Notes under the pieces: model-generated
Seen by the model: only the letters and a program-made list of their open reading frames with translations
What the model was told of the DNA's origin: nothing
Databases searched by the model: none
Shown here: positions 56,856 through 64,000 of the stretch, piece after piece
Position numbering within the stretch: position 1 is the first letter of the stretch
Layout: each line of letters opens with the position of its first letter
Source of the DNA: Plazaster borealis
Taxonomy: Eukaryota > Echinodermata > Asteroidea > Forcipulatida > Labidiasteridae
Direction of reading: 5' to 3'
DNA: 64,000 nt
Assembly: GCA_021014325.1 (NCBI GenBank)
Contig: CM037462.1
Coordinates: 14,776,135-14,840,134, forward strand
Translations under genes and position numbers: made by a program

Positions 56856-57255
56856 CTAATCGAAAAAAAGAAAGGAAAAAAAACACATCATTTTTTTCAG
56901 TAGAGTAAATTCATTCCAATCATCTTGTTTTCAATAAAAAAAAACATAAAACACTACACCTGTGAAAGTTTCACAAGATTTGGTCGGGATGTTTAAAAGC
57001 GTTTCATACGAAGTGTGGACCTGAGAACAAAAGATGTCCACATAATGTAGGGACTTGAAACACTATGTGGACTGGTGGACTTACACAAATCCACAGTGTT
57101 TTCACCAGTGTTGAAGAATATATGTTTTTTCTTAAGTACACAGAACAAAGGAATGTCCACAGAGTGTATGCAACACAGAACTGTGTGTTTTTGTAGCGCT
57201 TGATTACACATGGGTGTAGTGCAACAACTGACATCACATTGTTGCAGAAATAACA

Positions 57256-57854
57256 TCAGTTAAAGCACACGTACAGAATTGGTAAATGTCAAAGACCAGT
57301 ATCCACACTTGATGTGACCCAACATATACATGAAATAACCAACCTGTGAAAGTTTAAGCTCAATCGGTCATTGGAGCCATGAGAAAAAAGTGGGAAAAAC
57401 CTGGAATGTTTTCACTGTTTTCAAACATTGAGTTTTGATCTTGCAAGATCAGTCTTGTTTTGTTTTTTTACTATGGGGCCAGTATTTTCTTAGTGTTGAA
57501 TTTATCCTAGTCAGTGTAGGCCTAAGTGTTTTACACTTTTACTCATTGTATACAGCTGGTCTGGTTTTTATTGTCTCTAATGTATCTTTGTATTGTAATC
57601 TTCCTTTTTTTAAATTGTAAAGTGCATCGAGGAGCTGTGATCCACAAATGCGCTATATAAATGTTGTTTTATTATTATTATTATTGTAATTAATTGTTTC
57701 ACTCATTTCTCCAAAACTATTGCATTTCAAGCAAACAAAATTTAAAGGGAGTTTACCACCATGACCATCTTTATACCATGCAAGCTATGTGCGAATCTGT
57801 GATCATTTATATTTTCAACCTTACCAATAATGTGGCTACCTTTGAAAAAAATAC
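57256..57854 (-). mobile_element. MITE-3 copy split by a LINE-like 3' end
   Basis: TTAAAGCACACGTACAGAAT at the left; the body resumes TAATTGTTTCACTCATTTCT at 57691. The insert (about 57449-57690) ends AATGCGCTATATAAATGTTG and ATTATT units, a CR1/L2-like tail on the plus strand. Confidence 0.75.
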
Positions 57855-57984
57855 ATTTTTAACGTTTTTTCTTTAAGGTCCTTTGATCTACATGTAGTTG
57901 TTGACTTGATCATTACCCCCAGAAAAGTCCTTCTTTTTCAAAATGTTAATCAAAATAAAGAACAACATCAAAATTGCTTCCTAC

Positions 57985-58238
57985 TTTTGTGGCAACTTTA
58001 GAGGACTGAAGCTTATCCACAAGTTTTTCGACGACCAATCTCTTGGTGAATAATTGCCCATCCTTGCTTGCAGACTTCCCTTTCTTGTCCTCTTTGGTAT
58101 CTTCCATCCCATTGGCAGCAGCACTCTGCTGGACCGCAACACCGTCAGGAAGGGGGAGAGCATCATTGCGAGTGATCTCACCGATGGCAATGCAAGCCGC
58201 AGTGCTGAGGAGAGGGTTGGAATTATCTAAAGAGGAAG
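57985..58238 (-). CDS. ECPAS: ECM29 exon 4
   Basis: Completes the split codon 204 and runs to residue 288. It holds SSLDNSNPLLSTAACIAIGE, then a Lys/Asp-rich linker (KEDKKGKSASKDG) and LVVEKLVDKL. Acceptor TTGACAG, donor GTAGGA, ends in phase 0. The charged linker is longer than in vertebrates and explains part of the extra length. Confidence 0.92.
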
Positions 58239-59099
58239 CTGTCAAGAGAGTTCACGAGAGAAAGAGTTTTAAAACAAAAATTTTAACCACTTCAAATTAG
58301 TATTAAACAAACTTCACAATGCCTCTGCGCGGTATTGTTTTTCACAACTTTTTTGAGCTTCCGGAGTACTTTTTGTTGTTGTTGAAAATGTCTCTGTCAC
58401 AATGAAACCCTGACTAAATAAAGTAACGACAACAAACGTTCTTGTGAAATGCAACGTGATTTTTGGTTCTCTTTTGAGAAATTTTTGAATATCTTACGAG
58501 GAGTTGGCCTGAACCTTGGCTGTAAGCCACGGCCAATAATCGGCCATGGTATGCTAAAGTCTTGGATATGCCTCCAATATGCTAGATACAATTGAAAACA
58601 ATGGTGGCAGCCTATCGATCTCTTGTAACCCTCGTTTGTTCAACAAAAGAAAGAAGATATGGAATAGGGAAATACACAATAATGCCCAGTACAAGGGAGA
58701 TTTTGAGCATGAATTCCAGTACTCTTTGTCCCTCTTTGCTACACAATGGTTTTTACGTGTTGTGCTTACACACGTCAGGCAGTCAGCAAACGACAACTTA
58801 AAAAAAGAACGCTGCGAAGTTGTTCCGGGCATTTATAAACGTCAACCATATTTCTACCCAAAACTATTTTGCGGGTATACACGTCAACTGACGTGAAGCA
58901 GTTATGATATGGAACAGTACAAAATACACGTTGCCCGGCAGACTAGTGAATTGATGAGCTACATGGTCCCGCTGGCTAGTCAAGGAAAGAGTAGAGGGGT
59001 AACCCCTGACGTAATCCCCAAACAACGAATGGTTAATCTGATATTATCTTTTAAAACACAATTGCAATCACTTTGTCAAGGTTCCACAAAGTAATCAAC

Positions 59100-59470
59100 C
59101 CAAAATAAATATATAGGATTTGAGGCATTGCATGGTGAGGTATCAATATATATTTGGTTTGCGGTAACACCATTGTGTATATCTACTTGCCAGGTAGATT
59201 TAGTTCTTTGAGAACTTGTCTTGCTTTTTATTCTACTGCCGCAGAGTAGAATATTCGGAATTCGGGAGACTTCTCAGTTTTGAAAAGAACTGTCCTGCTT
59301 ATTAACTACTACCTGGGCGGGAGGTAGGAAATCGGGCGGGACTACTACTTTCGCTATGTGGATCGGGGGACTTCTTGTTAATAACTACACTGCCGCGGAA
59401 TGAGTTCTTAATAGGTCTCAACGTTTCGACTAGCTTGATCTAGTCATCGTCAGGAGACATATATAATTGA
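59100..59470 (-). mobile_element. Penelope-like terminal fragment with hammerhead-like core
   Basis: The minus strand reads CTGACGA (about 59453), a six-base-pair helix GACTAG/CTAGTC, then GAAAC: the CUGANGA...GAAA pattern of hammerhead ribozymes found in Penelope-like elements. Upstream GTCTC can pair with GAGAC as helix I. I could not identify a proper helix III or cleavage triplet. Downstream blocks (ACCTGGCAAGTAGATATACA) fit such elements from memory. Confidence 0.45.
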
Positions 59471-59579
59471 AAATAAATAATTGAAAATAACAAAAAATTA
59501 TAATAGAAAATAAAAAAAAGCACGAGGAGTATGTTGGGGGGGGGGGGAACAAAGGTAAGATGTATTTTGCCAGGATTAC

Positions 59580-59766
59580 CAATGATTTTGACAGCCTCTT
59601 CGATGGCATTGTGGAGTTGTACGACTGCTTTATCCTTGCTGCTCCCTGGTACTCTGCCTGTGATCATGACTGCGTCTTGTCTCTTGTCACGTGACAAGTA
59701 TCTACCGATGATGTATCCCAATCCAAGAAGGCAACCATGCTTGGATTCAAACGACTGGGCCTGGGA
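59580..59766 (-). CDS. ECPAS: ECM29 exon 3
   Basis: Residues 142-203 plus one base. It reads SQAQSFESKHGCLLGLGYII and continues through GRYLSRDK to EEAVKII. Acceptor TTGTCAG, donor GTAATC after ATTG (phase 1). The HGxLLxLG motif is the family hallmark here. The donor is followed by a G-run and A/T-rich repeats from a neighbouring Penelope-like fragment. Confidence 0.92.
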
Positions 59767-60056
59767 CTGACAAAGTAAAATTCAAAATTAAAAACCAAAT
59801 TTGACAATTGTTTTTCACAGGCCGGGTGTTTGAAATGTTTACTGGTATCTAGAGGATAGGAATGAACTTACTCTTCCACTAACAATCACGTGCTTTCCTT
59901 TCAATGCATTTATAAGTAATAATTGCAGGGTATCTGCACACTTAAAAAAGTCAAATTTAAGACACTTTAGCCACCTTGAGCAAATACTAAGATAAAAAAA
60001 AGTGAATAAAGCAGGGGAGAAACAGCAATACCCACTCACACTTAATGTTACTTTTT

Positions 60057-60122
60057 TACATGCAGCGTAATTCAGTTCTACGTGCAGCGTAATTCAGTTC
60101 TACATGCAGCGTAATTCGGTTC
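60057..60122. repeat. 22-bp tandem repeat, three copies
   Basis: TACATGCAGCGTAATTCAGT plus TC, at 60057, 60079 and 60101. Confidence 0.9.
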
Positions 60123-60337
60123 TTTATGAGTTGAAAATTCATTACACGCTTTATCCATTTTTTCAAGACCTCAAATAACCTAAAATTAATACTTTTTACT
60201 GCTTCTTAAGGCCTTAAATTTGGACAGTTTAATTTAAGACTCAAAATACTTTTTAAGGATTGAAACTAAATAACTAAACATTTGAAACTAAATAAACATC
60301 CCACATGCAAAATTAACATACTGTTGCAGACGTACTG

Positions 60338-60603
60338 CTTAAACGGTAAGTATACCTTTGGTTTTGGGAGTGGTTATGTCCACGTAAGAAGAATAATCCG
60401 TAATTGGAATACACAATCTGACAGTAAACGTTTCTCAGATTCAAATTTTGGGGGATAAAAATCTTTTTCCATAACCGCATTACTTCAAAGTAAAATGATT
60501 CTCAAAATGCTTGATACTGTCAAAAGTTGCTGTACTTCTAACCAAGTAGGTTTTTATTGCCATTAATTTTAATAGTGATTACCAAACGTACACCTTCCCT
60601 TTA
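60338..60603 (+). mobile_element. MITE-1 copy, deleted
   Basis: A short left remnant then GGTTATGTCCACGTAAGAAG to CCAAACGTACACCTTCCCTT. About 130 bp of the left half is missing. Confidence 0.8.
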
Positions 60604-60644
60604 AGTAAAGATTTGAAATGCATCCAGCCACTGTGCAAGCTCCA

Positions 60645-60835
60645 AGCTCTAGGTATAAGACATCTGCTCTAGAATGGCAAAGGGTCTTGGGTTCAAATCC
60701 TACCCGAGTGATATGCCTGAGGATTTGTGTTCACAGGACTCGGCAAAGTACCGAGTATATAATACTTTACACACATCGGTGTATGGATAAACCCAAATAA
60801 TTTTCTTTATCCCCGATGCAAATTGAACATCTAGG
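60645..60835 (+). mobile_element. SINE family B copy
   Basis: TAAGACATCTGCTCTAGAAT, B-box-like GGGTTCAAATCC, tail CACATCGGTGTATGG then ATCCCCGATGCAAATTGAAC. Confidence 0.75.
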
Positions 60836-61017
60836 CCTATTAAAATTCAAACTGACTTGATTATGACCTAAGCTCACTTCTGTCTGATTCTGCGTTTTGA
60901 AACACAACCCACATAAAAATTACCGAATTATTATTGTACAGTTTTGTTTTAAGAAGCCAACGTATCTAATAAACACACAAAATCACACTTTAAGTTTTTC
61001 TATGAACGTTTTCTCAC

Positions 61018-61149
61018 CTGATCTTTGACTATTTTTGAGCATTCCTTGATATTTCCAATCAGCGTCTCCATACTGCAAGCGTCGCACACGATCCCATACA
61101 GCTGGGCAGCACCGGTTCGCATATCCTCGCGGTTTCCATTCACAAAGTT
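61018..61149 (-). CDS. ECPAS: ECM29 exon 2
   Basis: 44 codons, residues 98-141, NFVNGNREDMR to ECSKIVKDQ. The acceptor is AACTAG, followed directly by an AAC codon; the donor is GTGAGA; phases 0/0. The NREDMR-AA-LY core corresponds to a HEAT helix conserved in the family. Confidence 0.92.
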
Positions 61150-61263
61150 CTAGTTCATATAAGTAACAAATCGTCGGCTCAGTGCTATAAGGTTGTAAAC
61201 TGCAATTTCATATCCGAAATTATCAAAAGGGCGTTAAAGGGTATGCACAACGTAAGAAGTAAT

Positions 61264-61431
61264 ATAAACTATAAATAGTAGTAAACTTGCGGGTACAACC
61301 ATGTGTAAGACGAAGCAGAGTATACTGTTCGAAACGTCAAGACCCAACCGGTTCTTTTCAGAACCAACACTCCTCCCAAAGAGATTTTACACATGGTTGT
61401 ACCCGCAAGTTTACTACTATTTATAGTTTAT
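61264..61431 (+). mobile_element. Perfect 45-bp inverted repeat around a Penelope-like core
   Basis: Arms 61264-61308 and 61387-61431 are exact reverse complements (45 of 45), starting ATAAACTATAAATAGTAGTA. The 78-base loop contains GACGAAGCAGAGTATACTG then TTCGAAACGTC, again a hammerhead-like helix II and GAAAC but with AAGACGA in place of CTGACGA. It resembles the terminal repeat of a Penelope-like element. Confidence 0.6.
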
Positions 61432-61484
61432 AGTACTTCTTACTTTCAACACCATGCAAAGCTTCAAACACCACTTGGTGTGCA

Positions 61485-61825
61485 CAACATTGGTAAGAGT
61501 AAAAATATAAATGTTCACAGATTTACACACAACTTACATGGTATAAAGATGGTCATGGTGGGAAACTCCCTTTGAAATATTTTTGCTTGAATTGCAATAG
61601 TTTTTGAGAAATGAGTAAAACAATTATTTTTTGATCATGCAAGTCCAAAACTAAATGTTTGAAAACAGTGAAAATATCTAAGTTTTTTCCCCACTTTTAT
61701 CTAGTGACTTCAATGACCGATTGAGCTTAAACCTTCACAGGTTTGTTTTTTATGTATATGTTGGGTCATATCAAGTGTGGATACTGGTCTTTGACATTTA
61801 CCAATGTTTTACACATGTTCTTTAA
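61485..61825 (+). mobile_element. MITE-3 copy
   Basis: GGTGTGCACAACATTGGTAA to CCAATGTTTTACACATGTTC. Confidence 0.8.
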
Positions 61826-61942
61826 ATGAAAAACGCATATAAAATTGAAAAAAATAAATTAAAAATCTGCAAATAAATGTTTCACTTAGAATACGATTGA
61901 TTCTTTTTGCCAAACAATTACTTTTGAGACCGCTCTTTATCA

Positions 61943-62092
61943 ACAGACTGTGCGAGTCTCGCACGTATTCAAACTTTGGAACCCATTGGGACACTTTGCA
62001 CAAGTTTGTGTCCTTCATGCGTTAAAAGCAGTAGCAATGTGCGTGGGACCAAAAAATGTTCAATTACGCGTGAGACTTGCACGGTCTATAAA
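61943..62092. mobile_element. Foldback MITE (family I)
   Basis: AGACTGTGCGAGTCTCGCAC to GCGTGAGACTTGCACGGTCT. Confidence 0.8.
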
Positions 62093-62499
62093 ACCCAGTT
62101 AACAGGAGCTCTAAAATATGCAAAAGCAATTTGATGAAATCCGTACAAACTGCACTAATGACCTTATAGTCCTGAGCTGACGAAATCATCATCAGAATAG
62201 TAATAATAATTTGCACTTTTTATAACACAGACTAATCAGTAGCGCAAGTGCTGCAAATGCTGTGTCACCATTGCTGAGGTGCTGGCAACGCAAGGTTTTG
62301 CAGACAAAGAAATGGAAAAATCATTGTCCTTTTCACTTTTTATGCGAACTAGATGTCGTGCTCAATAATGTACACAATGTCCCTGACAGGACAGCTTGTG
62401 AACTATAACAAACACAGTTTTCCAAGGTTCAGCCAACTTAACAAATATAATGTACATGTAGTGAACAAATAATTATTTTAGTTTTTTTGTTTTTTGGAA

Positions 62500-62720
62500 C
62501 TCTAATTCTGAAGATTTTCACAAAAACAGTGGCCGACGGTTTTGTGGACAGCATCTTAAACTTCCTCTACAAACAGCATGCCGCTCTACTAGGCAGTCAT
62601 GTACACACTGTCATCATCCCCAAATCACACCCTTCTCAATATCAGAGATCCTTCATAGCATCCTATGCAAGGCTTTGGAACTCACTACCTGCTTCTGTTG
62701 TTGTAGCCCAATCAGGCCAG
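62500..62720 (+). pseudogene. LINE C-terminal remnant
   Basis: The peptide IPKSHPSQYQRSFIASYARL followed by WNSLPASVV has the (R/Q)SFxxxxxRLWNSLPxxV ending common to CR1/L2/Jockey-type reverse transcriptase proteins. A MITE-1 copy begins immediately after, before any stop of its own. Confidence 0.7.
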
Positions 62721-62726
62721 TCTATT

Positions 62727-63122
62727 AAAGGGATTGTATACATTTAGTAATTGGAACCCACTGTTTGTTTCAATCTCATATAGTTGTAGGTATATACCAT
62801 AAAACTAACCTGTGAAAATTTCATTTCAAAAGGTGGTAGGGTTTTTTAAACATTGCCGAAAAATCTGGAGCGGTTATGTCCACGTAGGAAGAATAATCTC
62901 CAATTGGAATACACAATCTGAGAAGCATCACTGCAGTAACGCTTCTCAGATTTAAATTTGGGGGGATAAAATGTGATATCTTTAACCATAACCGCAGTAC
63001 TTCGAAGTGAAAAATTTCTCAAAATGCATTATACTATCCAAAGCTGCTGTACTTCTTACCAAGTAAGTTTTTCTATTGCCATTAATTTTCAGAGTCATTA
63101 CCAAACGTATACAGACCCTTTA
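62727..63122 (+). mobile_element. MITE-1 copy
   Basis: TTAAAGGGATTGTATACATT to ACGTATACAGACCCTTTAA; full length. Confidence 0.9.
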
Positions 63123-63256
63123 ATGCCTGGGTTCATAATGTGCTTATAAACATAACCCCTGCTCACAATTTATGAACCCTAGCTGTAGTTCACTACTACT
63201 AGCTTCTTGTTCGCTTGAGTAGGGCCACAACAAAAATTTCTAAATCACCAACATAC

Positions 63257-63547
63257 CTTGATCCACGTGAGTTTATTCTCAAACTGTTTGGCAAGTCTTC
63301 CCGTTGCTATAGCTACGACCTCCAGGAGACATTTCATGACATCACACGATGCCACCGTGTTGAGAAGCTCCTGTATCAGACGGATGTAGACCAATAACGG
63401 ACTCTCAGCGCTCATTCCTGATTGGTTGAGAAGCTGGTTGACATGGCGACTGGCTACGGGCGCCTTGGAGCCGAGGTCGAACGGTGCCTCCGGATTGACG
63501 TGTATCCCGGCATCATAGAGCAAACAAGATCGTAGGTAGAATATCAC
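63257..63547 (-). CDS. ECPAS: ECM29 exon 1 of window
   Basis: Residues 1-97 of the visible protein, starting VIFYLRSCLLYDAG and ending LTWIK. Acceptor ...TTTGAAG, donor GTATGT, phase 0 on both sides. It matches the segment about 600-700 residues into animal ECM29. A Gly/Ser/Pro-poor insertion around APFDLGSKAPV is variable between species. Earlier exons are outside the window. Confidence 0.93.
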
Positions 63548-63639
63548 CTTCAAAGAAAGTGAGTAACACGACAATTCAATTTCAAACTTATTTTAAAATC
63601 AGATGAAATGTTATTTTTAATAGAAGTTAAATTCTGCAT

Positions 63640-63762
63640 CGGGGATAAAGAATTTGTATTTGTGTTTTAACCATACACCGATGTGTGTCAACCACTGTAT
63701 ACTCGGTACTTTCCTGAGTCCAGAGAACAAAAATCCACAGACATTACTCAGAATCAGGTTTG
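63640..63762 (-). mobile_element. SINE family B tail, reverse
   Basis: Complement of the tail: GCATCGGGGATAAAGAATTT, CATACACCGATGTGTG, TACTCGGTACTTTCCTGAGT. It ends where SINE C begins. Confidence 0.75.
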
Positions 63763-64000
63763 GCGTGTCGTGGCTGAGCAGATAAGAGCACCGGACTCAA
63801 GCTCTGGTGTTTCTGATCAGCAGAGTGTGGGTTCGAGTCCCGGTCGTGACACTTGTATCCTTGAGCAAGATACTTTACCATAATTGCTTTGTCCTTTGAA
63901 TGGGACATTAAGCCGTAGGTCCCGTGTACTAGGATTGGTAGTGCACGCAAGAGAACCCAGAATACGTACATGTAGCATGGAAGAGTAGGGGTTAACTCTG
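63763..64000 (+). mobile_element. SINE family C, cut by the window edge
   Basis: Head GGCGTGTCGTGGCTGAGCAG, AAGAGCACCGGACTCAAGCT, B box GGGTTCGAGTCCC, ACACTTGTATCCTTGAGCAA. The best preserved head of this family in the window. Confidence 0.85.

Larger units (their letters stand above)
24349..63547 (-). other. ECPAS: ECM29 / ECPAS gene, 3' two thirds (31 coding exons)
   Basis: Gene-level entry. ECM29 is a large HEAT-repeat protein that binds the 19S and 20S parts of the 26S proteasome, inhibits faulty proteasomes and links them to membranes and motors (family knowledge). The visible 1,297 residues match the C-terminal two thirds of the roughly 1,850-residue animal protein in order, with signatures such as [31 protein letters not shown] and ESLGKAWPRE. 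Every exon named below has AG/GT borders and the phases chain exactly to a stop at 24349-24351. Introns range from 272 to 3,119 bp and hold all the repeats; no exon is hit. The start and about 600 N-terminal residues lie right of 64,000. No strong AATAAA was found downstream of the stop; TATAAA on the minus strand near 23,950 is the best weak candidate. Stretches of intron with nothing recognisable include 43,551-44,082, 44,246-45,113, 49,345-50,224 and 58,239-59,099. Confidence 0.95.

Noticed and set aside
58579..58896. A 105-codon frame in ECM29 intron 3
   Set aside because: No splice-site logic with neighbouring exons (exon 3 and 4 phases already join) and no recognisable motif.
59400..59480. 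Confirmed active hammerhead ribozyme
   Set aside because: CUGANGA, helix II and GAAA are present but helix III and a NUH cleavage site could not be assigned by eye, so only a hammerhead-like core is claimed.

Overview
The window is animal nuclear DNA: AT-rich, intron-rich, with no operons, and packed with short DNA transposons and tRNA-derived SINEs. The one long conserved gene is an ECM29 (ECPAS) orthologue that is clearly diverged from the vertebrate protein. The repeat landscape (many short foldback elements, SINEs with a B box such as GGTTCGAATCC, frequent AGGCCTA motifs) points to a marine invertebrate deuterostome. I think an echinoderm, perhaps a sea star, is most likely. That taxon is an inference from style and was not checked by a search.

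Layout. 1-14.1 kb: no convincing gene; foldback elements, tandem repeats, hAT-like and TTAA-type MITEs, a broken LINE, and at 2.2-2.5 kb a GC/CpG-richer patch ending in a good splice donor on the minus strand. 14,157-15,818 (+): an intact intronless gene for a 553-residue protein with five ankyrin repeats and a long Ser/Arg-rich tail, possibly ANKRD34-like. 15.8-24.3 kb: repeats only, including nearly every MITE family seen elsewhere. 24,349-63,547 (-): 31 coding exons of the proteasome adaptor/scaffold ECM29 (ECPAS). They run from about one third into the protein to the stop codon; the N-terminal exons lie beyond the right edge. All splice phases join without a break: 3,894 coding bases, 1,297 codons plus stop.

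The two protein genes are not obviously linked in function. ECM29 is a HEAT-repeat protein that tethers to and remodels the 26S proteasome. The ankyrin protein is probably an adaptor of unknown partner. They converge on each other, separated by about 8.5 kb of transposon debris.

The most striking material is the repeats. Five related MITE families share the same TTAA-flanked plan. There are several nested insertions with readable target-site duplications, including a chimeric hAT-like element with unlike ends and a perfect 8-bp duplication. SINEs form head-to-head inverted pairs inside introns. Two Penelope-like terminal fragments carry hammerhead-like cores. Several repeats press directly against ECM29 splice sites, and the exon 7 acceptor region has been duplicated.
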